Positions 16,881 to 24,617 of a stretch of DNA of 64,000 nt are shown one piece after another (the first letter of the stretch is position 1; each line of letters opens with the position of its first letter). This DNA is from Nocardioides sp. SLBN-35 (GTDB lineage Bacteria > Actinomycetota > Actinomycetes > Propionibacteriales > Nocardioidaceae), in assembly GCF_006715725.1 (NCBI RefSeq), contig NZ_VFNU01000001.1, positions 930,001 to 994,000 on the forward strand. Reading direction: 5' to 3'. The notes under the pieces were generated by a model that saw nothing but the letters and a program-made list of their open reading frames with translations, did no database searches and was not told where the DNA came from. The position numbers were made by a program, and so were the translations under genes.

Positions 16881-16898
16881 TAGTAGGACGTCCAAGTA
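16881..16898. promoter_or_regulatory. GGACGTCC-centred palindrome between icmF and marR
   Basis: TAGTAGGACGTCCAAGTA, a near-match (three changes) to the perfect palindrome at 21217-21236 upstream of the 3-hydroxybutyryl-CoA dehydrogenase gene. It lies about 30 bp from both divergent starts, a good position for an operator of the MarR protein. Confidence 0.65.
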
Positions 16899-16935
16899 AT
16901 CTGGGAAAGTCCCCGGATGATCTAGGGTTCGGTCC

Positions 16936-17439
16936 GTGCCCGACGCCCGCCTGCCGTTCGACCCGATCGACCGCGCCGGCGACCTCTGGGAGGAGCACTT
17001 CGGCGACGCGACCGCGATGCGGCTGGCCACTTCGGTGATGCGGGTCCAGCAGCTGATGATCGGGGCGCTCGACGCCGCGCTGAAGCCGTTCGGGCTGACC
17101 TTCTCCCGCTACGAGGTGCTCGTGCTGCTGCTGTTCAGCCGGCACGGCGCGCTGCCGCTGAGCAAGATCGGCGAGCGGCTGATGGTCCATCCCACCTCGG
17201 TCACAAGCGCGATCGACCGCCTCGAGGCCCAGGGGTACGTCGTCCGGGTGCCCGACGAGGCCGACCGCCGTCGTACCCTCGCCCGGCTCACGCCCGAGGG
17301 CCGCACGACCGTGCGCAGGGCGACCAAGGCGGTCACCGCGATCGACTTCGCGGTGACCGGCCTCAGCGGCGACCAGCAGGCCGATGCCTACGACCTGCTC
17401 CGCCAGGTCCGCCAGGCCTCCGGCGACTTCGCGGACTGA
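16936..17439 (+). CDS. MarR-family transcriptional regulator
   Basis: A 167-residue winged-helix regulator. The dimerisation helix region LATSVMRVQQLMIGALDAAL is followed by the wHTH: LTFSRYEVLVLLLFSRHGAL, LSKIGERLMVHPTSVTSAID, RLEAQGYVVRVPDEADRRRT with the basic wing (DEADRRR) characteristic of MarR, and LTPEGRTTV. The GTG at 16936 is preceded by TAGGGT (16923-16928) with a 7-nt gap, so it is probably leaderless. Divergent from icmF with one GGACGTCC palindrome between, and a better copy of that palindrome 4.3 kb away before a hydroxyacyl-CoA dehydrogenase gene. A role as repressor of short-chain acyl-CoA metabolism, released by an acyl-CoA, is inference. Confidence 0.9.
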   Translation: MPDARLPFDPIDRAGDLWEEHFGDATAMRLATSVMRVQQLMIGALDAALKPFGLTFSRYEVLVLLLFSRHGALPLSKIGERLMVHPTSVTSAIDRLEAQGYVVRVPDEADRRRTLARLTPEGRTTVRRATKAVTAIDFAVTGLSGDQQADAYDLLRQVRQASGDFAD

Positions 17440-17440
17440 C

Positions 17441-18445
17441 CTACTTCTTCGACCTGCTCTGGCTCACCTGGGTGGTCACGGTGACCTGCGGCGATCCTGA
17501 GCCGGCCGCGGTGTTCTTGACGACGAAGGTCAGCTTGCCCGGGACCAGCTTGGTCACCTTGACGACCAGGTAGGTCGCGCCCCGCTTGGTCCTGATCTTG
17601 AGCGGGTGGCCCTTGGTCGCGACGACCCGGCCGTGGCGCTTGATCTTGACCTTCTTGACCTTGAACGCGTCGAGCGGGCTGGTCCAGGTCAGCGTCAGCT
17701 GCGCGGACCGCGACTTCCGCTTGATCTTCACCCCGTGATGGGTCGCCCCACCCGCCGCGATGGTGTCGACGAAGGTCTTCGGCGGCGACTGGCAGGTCAG
17801 GCGGGTCTGGATCTCGTTCATCACCGGCTGCAGGGCCTGCGCGTCCGGGAGGGCGAAGTACTGACCGCCGGTCTCGGCCGCGATCTGTTGCAGCCGCGCC
17901 TGGTCCTCGGCCGCGGCGAGACCGGGGCTGAAGCCGATGACGTACGTCGGCGTCTGGGCCTGCGGTGCGGGGTTGAGGTGGGCGTTGAGGTAGTCGCCGC
18001 TGTTGTGGCCCCCGTCGGTCAGGAAGATCCGGACCGTGGCGCCGGGGTTGACCGCGCGTGCCGAGTCGAAGGCGAGGTTGTAGTCCGTGCCGCCGTTGTC
18101 GGCCTGGATCAGCGCGTCGAGCGATGCCTTCATCGTCGCCGCGCTCGGCCCGACGGCCGCCGGCGCGAAGACGTTGTCCTCGACCGACCCGAACTCGGTC
18201 GCGCCGAGGATCCGCGAGGGGGCCAGGGCGTCGACGAGCAGGTTCATCGCCTGGACCCGCAGCCGGTCCGGATCGGTGCCCGACATCGAACCGGAGTCGT
18301 CGATGATCGCCTGGATGTTCGCGGCCGGCGCGCAGGCCGCGGCCCTGGCCGGTGGTGCGGCCGTGGCGGGTGCCGCCGCGACCAGGCTCGTCGCGACGAG
18401 CCCTCCTGCCAGTGCCCGTGCCACCCCTGAGCCCGGAATGCCCAT
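17441..18445 (-). CDS. secreted von Willebrand factor A domain protein
   Basis: A 334-residue exported protein. A signal peptide with Ala-rich core (GLVATSLVAAAPATAAPPA) covers about residues 1-35. The VWA domain follows: IQAIIDDSGSMSG holds the MIDAS D-x-S-x-S; NGGTDYNLAF supplies the T, and VRIFLTDGGHNSGD the final D. Residues about 235-334 form a separate, Lys-rich beta domain (KIKRKSRSAQLTLTW, KVKKVKIKRHGRVVATKG, KLTFVVKNTAAGSGSP). VWA domains bind ligands through a metal; this one may act in adhesion or envelope assembly. The stop lies 1 bp from the convergent marR stop. Lys-rich end domains recur in three other secreted proteins of this window. Confidence 0.87.
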   Translation of the reverse strand: MGIPGSGVARALAGGLVATSLVAAAPATAAPPARAAACAPAANIQAIIDDSGSMSGTDPDRLRVQAMNLLVDALAPSRILGATEFGSVEDNVFAPAAVGPSAATMKASLDALIQADNGGTDYNLAFDSARAVNPGATVRIFLTDGGHNSGDYLNAHLNPAPQAQTPTYVIGFSPGLAAAEDQARLQQIAAETGGQYFALPDAQALQPVMNEIQTRLTCQSPPKTFVDTIAAGGATHHGVKIKRKSRSAQLTLTWTSPLDAFKVKKVKIKRHGRVVATKGHPLKIRTKRGATYLVVKVTKLVPGKLTFVVKNTAAGSGSPQVTVTTQVSQSRSKK

Positions 18446-18588
18446 GGTCGTCCCCTTCGCTCGACGTCAGGGCATCGTCCATCGGGGCCGGTGGCGCGAA
18501 CATCACCGAAATCTGGGGTATCGGTGCGCCGTGTCGACCCTCCGTTCGAGGGTGTCGCCGCGCGCGGCGGGTGGGCAGAGTGGGCACC

Positions 18589-20280
18589 ATGAGCACAGCC
18601 CTGCGTACCGCCCGGGACCTGCTGCGCGACCTCCGCGCCGATCACGCCGGGGCGGTGGCCCGGTTCGAGTGGCCCGACGTCGGGCCGAGGTTCAACTTCG
18701 TGCACGACTGGTTCGACTCCTATGCGCGGGACAGCGAGCAGCCCGGGCTGGTGATCGTCGAGGAGGACGGCCGGCGGGCGTCGTACACCTTCGGCGAGCT
18801 GGTCACCCGCTCCGAGCAGGTGGCCGCGCTGCTGGCCGAGCAGGGGATCGGACGCGGCGACAGCGTCGTGGTCATGCTCGGCAACCAGGTCGAGCTGTGG
18901 GAGTCGATGCTCGCGCTGATCCGGCTCGGCGCGGTGATCATGCCGACCACCACGGCGGTGGGGCCGGCCGAGCTGGTCGACCGGCTGGGGCGCGGCGATG
19001 CGCGGGCCGTCGTCTGCAATGCGGCCGATGCGGGGAAGTTCGACGAGGTCCCGGGGTCGTACGCGCGGATCGCGGTCGGTCCTGCCGAGGGCTGGGTGTC
19101 GTACGCCGCGGCGTACGAACGTCCCGCCGAGCCTGTCCCGCACCCCGGCAATGCGAGCACCGACCGGCTGCTCCTGTACTTCACCTCGGGCACCACCTCA
19201 CGGCCCAAGCTGGTCGAGCACACCCATGTGTCCTACCCGGTGGGGCACCTGTCGACGATGTACTGGCTGGGCCTGCAGCCCGGCGACGTGCACCTCAACA
19301 TCTCGAGCCCCGGGTGGGCGAAGCACGCGTGGTCGAACTTCTTCGCCCCGTGGCTGGCCGAGGCGACGGTGTTCGTCTACAACTACGCCCGCTTCGACGC
19401 GGCTGCCCTGCTGGGCCAGCTCCGCGCGGAGGGGGTGACGACCTTCTGCGCGCCGCCGACGGTGTGGCGGATGCTGATCAACGCCGACCTGTCCGGGGGT
19501 CCCGGCGTGCTGCGTGAGGCGATCGCCGCGGGTGAGCCGTTGAACCCCGAGGTGATCAGCCAGGTCGAGAGGCACTGGGGCCGCACCATCCGCGACGGCT
19601 TCGGCCAGACCGAGATGACCGCCGCGATCGCGAACACCCCGGGCCAGCCGGTGAAGGCCGGCTCGATGGGCCGCCCGCTGCCCGGCGTACCGGTGGTGCT
19701 GGTCGACCCCCTGGAGGGCGCCGTGGTCGACGGCGTCGGCGAGGGCGAGCTCTGCCTCGACCTCGCGTCCTCACCGCTGAGCCTGATGACCGGCTACCAG
19801 GGCGATCCGGCGAAGAACGCCGAGGCGATGGCCGGCGGCTTCTACCACACCGGCGACGTCGCGGCGCGTGACGAGGACGGCTACATCACCTACGTAGGCC
19901 GCACCGACGACGTGTTCAAGGCCTCGGACTACAAGATCAGCCCGTTCGAGCTCGAGAGCGTGCTGATCGAGCACCCGGCGGTGGCCGAGGCCGCCGTCGT
20001 GCCCGCGCCCGACCCGGTGCGGCTGGCGGTGCCCAAGGCGTACGTCGCGCTGGTGCCCGGCTTCGAGCCGACCGCGGAGACGGCGGAGTCGGTCCTGCGC
20101 TACGCGCGCGAGCACCTCGCCCCGTTCCTGCGGGTGCGGCGCCTGGAGTTCTACGAGCTGCCCAAGACCATCTCCGGCAAGATCCGGCGGGTCGAGCTGC
20201 GGCAGCGGGAGAACGAGGTCGAGGGGGCTCGGCCCTCGGGTGAGTTCCGCGACGACGACTTCCCGGACCTGAAGGGCTGA
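18589..20280 (+). CDS. acyl-CoA synthetase (AMP-forming), medium-chain/acetyl-like
   Basis: A 563-residue adenylate-forming enzyme of the ANL superfamily. The P-loop-like A3 motif reads LLYFTSGTTSRPKLVEH; A5 is DGFGQTEMT; A7/A8 is GFYHTGDVAARDEDGYITYVGRTDD; the C-terminal catalytic lysine is in LPKTISGKIRRVEL (A10). It activates a carboxylic acid with ATP to acyl-AMP and then acyl-CoA. The motif order and the WAKHAWSNFFAPWLAEATVF stretch fit the MACS/acetyl-CoA synthetase-like branch, so a short- or medium-chain or aromatic acid is likely. The ATG at 18589 is chosen by homology start; a weak CAGAGT lies 7 nt upstream. It runs into a 23-bp hairpin shared with the convergent dehydrogenase gene. 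Confidence 0.9.
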   Translation: MSTALRTARDLLRDLRADHAGAVARFEWPDVGPRFNFVHDWFDSYARDSEQPGLVIVEEDGRRASYTFGELVTRSEQVAALLAEQGIGRGDSVVVMLGNQVELWESMLALIRLGAVIMPTTTAVGPAELVDRLGRGDARAVVCNAADAGKFDEVPGSYARIAVGPAEGWVSYAAAYERPAEPVPHPGNASTDRLLLYFTSGTTSRPKLVEHTHVSYPVGHLSTMYWLGLQPGDVHLNISSPGWAKHAWSNFFAPWLAEATVFVYNYARFDAAALLGQLRAEGVTTFCAPPTVWRMLINADLSGGPGVLREAIAAGEPLNPEVISQVERHWGRTIRDGFGQTEMTAAIANTPGQPVKAGSMGRPLPGVPVVLVDPLEGAVVDGVGEGELCLDLASSPLSLMTGYQGDPAKNAEAMAGGFYHTGDVAARDEDGYITYVGRTDDVFKASDYKISPFELESVLIEHPAVAEAAVVPAPDPVRLAVPKAYVALVPGFEPTAETAESVLRYAREHLAPFLRVRRLEFYELPKTISGKIRRVELRQRENEVEGARPSGEFRDDDFPDLKG

Positions 20281-20286
20281 ACACAC

Positions 20287-20336
20287 GAGTTGGGTGGGTG
20301 AGGGTGACCCTGAGGTCACTCTCGCCCACCCAACTC
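20287..20336. terminator. bidirectional terminator hairpin, 23-bp stem, 4-nt loop
   Basis: GAGTTGGGTGGG... pairs with its inverted copy over 23 positions; the only two mismatches in DNA are G-U-compatible in RNA. It starts 6 bp after the acyl-CoA synthetase stop and ends 7 bp before the stop codon of the convergent dehydrogenase gene. A shared terminator is very likely. Confidence 0.85.
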
Positions 20337-20343
20337 GGTCGTC

Positions 20344-21198
20344 TCAGGCGTAGGTGTAGAAGCCCCGCCCGGTCTTGCGGCCCAGCAGGCGTGCCTCCAC
20401 CATGCGGGCGAGCAGCGGCGGGGCGGCGTACAGCGGCTCCTTGAACTCCTCGTAGAGCGACTCGGCGACGGCCTTGACCGTGTCGAGGCCGATCAGGTCG
20501 GCGAGCGCGAGGGGGCCTTGGGGGTGGGCGGCGCCGAGGACGAGACCGTGGTCGATGTCCTCGGCGGAGGCGAAGCCGGACTCGTACATGCGGATCGCAG
20601 ACAGGATGAACGGGATCAGCAGCGCGTTGACGACGAAGCCGGCGCGGTCCTGGCAGTCGATGGCGGTCTTGCCGAGGTCGTCCTGGACGTACGCGCGGGC
20701 GCGCTCGGTGGTGTCGGCGTCGGTCATCAGGGACGGGACCAGCTCGACCAGCTTGAGGACGGGGACCGGGTTGAAGAAGTGCACGCCCAGCACGTGCGTG
20801 GGGCGCTTCGTGGCGACGGCCAGCTTCATGATCGGGATCGAGGAGGTGTTGGACGCGAGGATCGCGTCGGGGCTGGTCACGATCTCGTCGAGGCGGCGGA
20901 AGAGGTCGGTCTTGGCCTGCTCGTCCTCGACGATGGCCTCGACGACGAGGTCGCGGTCGGCGAGGGCGGCGAGGTCGTCGACGACGCGGATCCGGTCGAG
21001 CACGGCGGCGGCGGACTCGATCTTGCCGCGGCTCTCGGCGCGCTTGAGGGAGGTCTCGAGGCGATGGCGGGCGGCCTCGACCGCGTCAGGGGTGGACTCG
21101 ACGACGATGACGTCCTTGCCGGCGCGGGCGTTGACCTCCGCGATGCCGGATCCCATCAGGCCGCCGCCGACCACTCCCACACGCTCGATGCTCGTCAT
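20344..21198 (-). CDS. 3-hydroxybutyryl-CoA dehydrogenase (3-hydroxyacyl-CoA dehydrogenase family)
   Basis: A 284-residue enzyme of standard length. The Rossmann start VGVVGGGLMGSGIAEVNARA binds NAD. LASNTSSIPIMKLA is the conserved turn after the NAD domain, and HVLGVHFFNPVPVLKLVELV holds the catalytic His-Glu region (HFFNP, with E further on). GFVVNALLIPFILSAIRMYE and GAAHPQGPLALADLIGLDTV are C-terminal domain motifs. It oxidises (S)-3-hydroxybutyryl-CoA to acetoacetyl-CoA in short-chain fatty acid or PHB/phenylacetate-type pathways (FadB2/Hbd/PaaH-like). The perfect palindrome TTACTAGGACGTCCTAGTAA sits 18 bp upstream, linking it to the icmF-marR region. Confidence 0.93.
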   Translation of the reverse strand: MTSIERVGVVGGGLMGSGIAEVNARAGKDVIVVESTPDAVEAARHRLETSLKRAESRGKIESAAAVLDRIRVVDDLAALADRDLVVEAIVEDEQAKTDLFRRLDEIVTSPDAILASNTSSIPIMKLAVATKRPTHVLGVHFFNPVPVLKLVELVPSLMTDADTTERARAYVQDDLGKTAIDCQDRAGFVVNALLIPFILSAIRMYESGFASAEDIDHGLVLGAAHPQGPLALADLIGLDTVKAVAESLYEEFKEPLYAAPPLLARMVEARLLGRKTGRGFYTYA

Positions 21199-21216
21199 CA
21201 GGTTCCCCTCGCTCGA

Positions 21217-21236
21217 TTACTAGGACGTCCTAGTAA
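21217..21236. promoter_or_regulatory. perfect 20-bp palindrome upstream of hydroxybutyryl-CoA dehydrogenase
   Basis: TTACTAGGACGTCCTAGTAA is fully self-complementary. The site at 16881-16898 (between icmF and marR) is a three-mismatch variant. It is most simply an operator of that MarR protein. Confidence 0.7.
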
Positions 21237-21266
21237 ATGTAGGGGTGACCGGTGAGTAGGACCAGT

Positions 21267-21770
21267 TCAGGCGAGTACGCCGGCCACCGCGGTCACGAGG
21301 GCGGCCGAGGTCCGCTCCACCATGGCGAGCACGGTGCCGAACCCGTCGTCGCCACCGAAGAACGGGTCGGGGACCTCCCCACCCGGCTCCACCGGGTCGA
21401 AGTCGCGGAACAGCCGCACGCGGTCGGGGTCGGCCTCACCGAGTGCGCGCAGGTCGCGCAGGTTGTCGCGGTCCATGGCGAGGACCAGGTCCTGCTCGTC
21501 CAGCCAGGACGCGAGCACCTGCTGGGCCCGGTGCCGACTGGCGTCGTACCCCTCGGTCGTGAGCAGGGCCGCGGCCCGGCGGTCCATCGCCTCGCCGACG
21601 TGCCAGGTGCCGGTGCCGGCGCTGACCACCTCGACCCGGTCGTCGAGGCCGGCGTCGGCGACGCGCGCGGCCAGGACCACGTCGGCCATCGGGGAGCGGC
21701 AGATGTTGCCGAGGCAGACCAGCGCGACGCGGTAGTGCCCCGGGGTGCGGGGCGGGGGAGCAGCCGTCAT
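21267..21770 (-). CDS. low-molecular-weight protein tyrosine phosphatase
   Basis: A 167-residue protein. The P-loop C-x5-R appears as VCLGNICRSPMAD near residue 18, directly after the first strand, exactly as in the LMW-PTP family. The general acid loop is VPDPFFGGDDGF near residue 140 (D-P-F/Y). It dephosphorylates phosphotyrosine (or arginine, in some bacteria) in proteins. The ATG at 21770 shares one base with the stop of the upstream membrane-protein gene (TGATG), indicating translational coupling and a two-gene unit. No cognate tyrosine kinase is nearby. A much longer open frame covering this gene and running on to 24266 is a chance read-through of several genes. Confidence 0.94.
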   Translation of the reverse strand: MTAAPPPRTPGHYRVALVCLGNICRSPMADVVLAARVADAGLDDRVEVVSAGTGTWHVGEAMDRRAAALLTTEGYDASRHRAQQVLASWLDEQDLVLAMDRDNLRDLRALGEADPDRVRLFRDFDPVEPGGEVPDPFFGGDDGFGTVLAMVERTSAALVTAVAGVLA

Positions 21771-22162
21771 CAGTCGCCGAAGCCGAGGATCGCGTCGAGG
21801 AACCACGTGGTGATGCTGATGATGATCGAGCCCCACACCGCCGGCCAGAACCCGTCGACGTGGAACCCGATGTCGACCAGGTCGGCCAGCCACGCGGTGA
21901 ACCGCAGCAGCAGCGCGTTGAGCACGATGAGGAACAGGCCCAGCGTCAGCAGGATGAAGGGGATGGACAAGAAGGTGAGCAGCGGCTTCACCAGCGCCGT
22001 CACCGCGCACGAGATCAGCGCGACCAGCACCAGCGGCAGGATCTTGTCGTCGAACTCGGCGCGCCCCTCGGTCGCGCCCTTGAACCAGATGCCGTCGATC
22101 AGCTGCGCGGCCACGGCGAGCGCGGCGGTCGTGATCGCCCAACGGGACAGGAAGGCCAGCAT
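21770..22162 (-). CDS. small four-helix membrane protein, phage-holin superfamily IV type (DUF/PF04020)
   Basis: A 130-residue hydrophobic protein with four predicted membrane segments (AITTAALAVAAQLI, LPLVLVALISCAVTALV, IPFILLTLGLFLIVLNALLL, WGSIIISITTWFLDAILGF). The central LPLVLVALISCAVTALVKPLL TFLSIPF pattern and the N-A-L-L-L-x-F-T-A-W segment match the mycobacterial four-TMS 'phage holin' family, which is widespread on bacterial chromosomes and not evidence of a prophage. Function in the host is unknown. It is coupled to the LMW-PTP gene by a one-base overlap. Confidence 0.85.
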   Translation of the reverse strand: MLAFLSRWAITTAALAVAAQLIDGIWFKGATEGRAEFDDKILPLVLVALISCAVTALVKPLLTFLSIPFILLTLGLFLIVLNALLLRFTAWLADLVDIGFHVDGFWPAVWGSIIISITTWFLDAILGFGD

Positions 22163-22174
22163 GCCGCCAGTCTG

Positions 22175-22879
22175 TCATTCCAGGCCGAGCGCCTCGACGA
22201 TCTCGATCTCGGCGTCGTCGATGTGCTTGCGCAAGAATGCGTGCGCCCCGTCCGGTCCGTCGATCCGGTCCGCCTCCAGCAGCGCGACCAGCCCTTCGTG
22301 GGAGCCGGCCTCGTCGTGCGCGTTGCGGTTGATCCGCTCGACCTGCGCCAGCGCCAGTCGGAGCTCGTCCATCAGCGCCTCGGCCATCTGCACCAGCCGC
22401 GCGCTCCCGGTCAGCTCGACGAGCGAGACGTGGAAGGCGAGGTGGCGCTCGTTGAGCTCCTCGTACGACGCCTCGCCGCTGCGCACCGCCGCCGTGTAGG
22501 CGTCGAGGGTGGTGCGCACCCGGGCCCGTCGTACGGCGTCCGCGGCCGGCCATGCCAGCACGCCCGCGCCCTCGAGCACCCACCGCGCCCGGCACACGTC
22601 GCGCACCGACTCGGCCCGCGGTGTGGCGACCATGACCCCACGGTGCGGCTCCCGGGTCGCCAGCCCCTCGGCCACCAGTACCGTCAGCGCCTCGCGGACC
22701 GTCGGTCTCGAGACCCCGAGCGACTCGGCGAGAGCGATCTCGCGCAGCGGCGTACCGCTCTCCAGGTCGCCCTCGAAGATCGCCCGCCGCACCTCCGCGG
22801 CGACCCGGGAGACCGTCGACTCGTTCTCGACGCTCAGCAGGGTGAACGGGCTCTTCGGTGGCGTGGACGGTCCGGCCAT
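22175..22879 (-). CDS. GntR-family (FCD domain) transcriptional regulator
   Basis: A 234-residue regulator. The N-terminal winged helix reads VAAEVRRAIFEGDLESGTPL REIALAESLGVSRPTVREAL TVLVAEGLATREPHRGVMVA, the canonical GntR block. The C-terminal FCD ligand domain shows RWVLEGAGVLAW, NERHLAFHVSLVELTGSARL and the metal-binding His pattern up to SHEGLVALLEADRIDG and HIDDAEIEIV. FadR-type regulators bind small carboxylates or acyl-CoA. The ATG at 22879 is preferred; CAGAAT lies 6 nt upstream, suggesting leaderless transcription. Divergent from the membrane-protein cluster, but with no obvious operator palindrome. Confidence 0.9.
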   Translation of the reverse strand: MAGPSTPPKSPFTLLSVENESTVSRVAAEVRRAIFEGDLESGTPLREIALAESLGVSRPTVREALTVLVAEGLATREPHRGVMVATPRAESVRDVCRARWVLEGAGVLAWPAADAVRRARVRTTLDAYTAAVRSGEASYEELNERHLAFHVSLVELTGSARLVQMAEALMDELRLALAQVERINRNAHDEAGSHEGLVALLEADRIDGPDGAHAFLRKHIDDAEIEIVEALGLE

Positions 22880-22918
22880 GCACCCATTCTGCAAGCCTTC
22901 CTCGTCTAGGGTGAGGCC

Positions 22919-23356
22919 GTGCCCTCCGAGCTCCCGACCGACGGCCCGTCCCTCGAGGTGGGCGGCGGCCGCGGCCTGCGGGCGGCCGTCGCCGTCGGCG
23001 GCGTCCTACTGGCCATCGCGGTCGTGGCGGTCGCCGCGTTCCTGCTCGTCGGCCGCGACGACGGCGACGCGGATCCCGCCGGCGGCAACACCAGCAGCAG
23101 TACGACGCCCGGCGCGCCCGGCACGAAGGCCAGCCTCGACCTCCCGACGATCGACCCGTCGGACTTCCCGAGCGACCTGCCGACCGAGAGCCTGCCCGAG
23201 CTGCCGAGCGGCGCTCCGAGCGTCCCGGACCTGCCGACCAAGGTTCCAAGTGGTGTCCCGTCGGGTATCCCCGACGACATCCCGCCCTTCCCCACCGACC
23301 CCGCCGACCTGGAGTCGTGGTTCTCGGACTACCTGGAGCAGGTGAACCCCTCATGA
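22919..23356 (+). CDS. single-pass membrane protein with Pro/Ser-rich exterior, cluster gene 1
   Basis: A 145-residue protein of no recognised family. After about 25 cytoplasmic residues there is one membrane segment (VGGVLLAIAVVAVAAFLLVG), then a Ser/Thr/Pro/Asp-rich low-complexity exterior with recurring L-P-x-x-D-P/ PSDLPTESLPELPSGAPS-like phrases. The GTG at 22919 follows TAGGGT (22907-22912) by 6 nt, so it starts a probable leaderless transcript. Its stop overlaps the next ATG by four bases (ATGA at 23353-23356), so the two are translationally coupled. It is the first of seven co-directional membrane-protein genes. Confidence 0.75.
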   Translation: MPSELPTDGPSLEVGGGRGLRAAVAVGGVLLAIAVVAVAAFLLVGRDDGDADPAGGNTSSSTTPGAPGTKASLDLPTIDPSDFPSDLPTESLPELPSGAPSVPDLPTKVPSGVPSGIPDDIPPFPTDPADLESWFSDYLEQVNPS

Positions 23357-24345
23357 GCCAGCAGCCCCCCTTCCCCCCGCCGCCGGGTCCCCCGCCGTCG
23401 GGTCCGCCGTCGTCGGGTCCGCCGTCGGGTCCGCCGTCTGGTCCGCCGCCGTTCCCGCCGCCGGGCATGCCCGGACCGCCTCCCCCGGGCGGCCAGGGCA
23501 AGGGCAAGGGCCTGTGGATCGCGCTCGGTGTCGTCGGCGTGGTCCTGCTCGTCGGTGTCGTCGTCGGCCTGATCGTCGCCCTCACCGGTGATGACGACAG
23601 CGACGGCGAGGACCGCGGCGGCGACAGCGCCGCCGGAGCGCCCGAGGACGTCGTCGAGAAGCTGGTCGACGCCGCCGAGGACGGCGACTGCGCCGCCGCG
23701 GAGAAGCTGCTGACCGAGGAGGCCAAGGCGGCCGAGCCCTGCGAGGACGAGGCCTTCCAGCTGCTCGCCACCGAGGACGTCGAGTCCGAGGTCCACGACG
23801 CCAGCATCGACGGATCCACGGCGAGCGTGCCCGCCGACTTCACCAGCCAGTACGGCAGCTCGACGTACACCTTCCTGCTCGAGAAGGTCGACGGCGAGTG
23901 GCTGGTCGCGTCGTACGACGTCTCGCGGAGCTCGGAGTCCGACGACCCCGGCGCCGAGGGGACCGACGCGCCGACCGCGAGTGTCACCGTCCCGACCGAC
24001 ACGGCCCGCCCGTCCGCCACCGGCTCGAGCAGCGCCGACGCCGTACCGGACGAGCCGGCCGCCGTGGTCGAGGCGTTCCTCGACTCCGCGTTCGCCGGCG
24101 ACTGCGCGACCGCGGAGGACCTGGTCACCACGACGTACCTCGACGACGAGGGCAGCTGTGACGCCGCGCAGATCCCGACCGAGCTGGGCGACTCGGTGAA
24201 GTGGAAGGTCGGCGACGCCATCGTCGACGACGCCGCCGGTACGGCGACCGTGCCGGTCGAGATCACGATCTACGGCTCGACCCAGAAGTCGGACTTCGAG
24301 CTGGCCCGCGAGGGCGGCCGCTGGAAGATCAGCGACGCGGGCTGA
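23353..24345 (+). CDS. Pro-rich membrane protein with two DUF4878-like two-cysteine domains, cluster gene 2
   Basis: A 330-residue protein. Residues 1-50 are a Pro/Gly-rich cytoplasmic tail (PPSGPPS repeats), residues about 53-77 a membrane helix (ALGVVGVVLLVGVVVGLIV), and the exterior has two related domains. Domain 1 (about 95-195): EDVVEKLVDAAEDGDCAAAE, EPCEDEA, ending in KVDGEWLVASYDV. Domain 2 (about 230-330): AAVVEAFLDSAFAGDCATAE, GSCDAAQ, ending in REGGRWKISDAG. Each begins with a helix, has a Cys after Asp, a second Cys 15-20 residues later, and ends D/G-x-W-x-(V/I). This is the NTF2-like lumazine-binding/DUF4878 pattern. A Ser/Thr/Pro-rich linker joins them. Function unknown. Confidence 0.8.
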   Translation: MSQQPPFPPPPGPPPSGPPSSGPPSGPPSGPPPFPPPGMPGPPPPGGQGKGKGLWIALGVVGVVLLVGVVVGLIVALTGDDDSDGEDRGGDSAAGAPEDVVEKLVDAAEDGDCAAAEKLLTEEAKAAEPCEDEAFQLLATEDVESEVHDASIDGSTASVPADFTSQYGSSTYTFLLEKVDGEWLVASYDVSRSSESDDPGAEGTDAPTASVTVPTDTARPSATGSSSADAVPDEPAAVVEAFLDSAFAGDCATAEDLVTTTYLDDEGSCDAAQIPTELGDSVKWKVGDAIVDDAAGTATVPVEITIYGSTQKSDFELAREGGRWKISDAG

Positions 24346-24384
24346 CCCGCCCCGCGACGGCCCGATCCTGACTAGTCTGACCGC

Positions 24385-24612
24385 ATGAGCCAGCCGCCGT
24401 ACGGTGCTCCTCCTCCGCCGCCCACCGGCCCGCCCACCGGCCCGCCGCCTCCGGCCTACCTCGGCGGCGCGCCCGCCGCGTACGGCGGTCCGGCCCTCCC
24501 ACCACCACCGGCGACGACGAAGCGGACCATCGGCTTCACGGTCGGACTGCTGACCGCGATCGTGCTGGTGCTGGTCGTGGTGGTGGTCGCGATCATCACC
24601 ACGACCAACTGA
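24385..24612 (+). CDS. short Pro-rich tail-anchored membrane protein, cluster gene 3
   Basis: A 75-residue protein: MSQPPYGAPPPPPTGPPTGP at the start closely resembles the cytoplasmic tail of cluster gene 2, and ends with one membrane helix (GLLTAIVLVLVVVVVAIITT) and nothing beyond it. It looks like the front half of the Pro-rich tail/TM/two-Cys-domain proteins without the outer domain. The next gene, 5 bp on, has a TM plus the outer domain without the Pro-rich tail. The pair could be a split version of one ancestral protein. No known function. Confidence 0.65.
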   Translation: MSQPPYGAPPPPPTGPPTGPPPPAYLGGAPAAYGGPALPPPPATTKRTIGFTVGLLTAIVLVLVVVVVAIITTTN

Positions 24613-24617
24613 GCCGG

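Noticed and set aside
13841..17038. A 1065-codon plus-strand open frame opposite icmF
   Set aside because: It mirrors the codon pattern of icmF, has no domain, and runs through the marR start region.
21770..22162. Prophage remnant suggested by a holin-like protein
   Set aside because: This four-TMS family is common on actinobacterial chromosomes and no other phage gene is nearby.
21267..24266. A 999-codon minus-strand open frame covering LMW-PTP and beyond
   Set aside because: Only the last 167 codons are a real protein; the rest is antisense to the membrane-protein cluster and to the GntR region.
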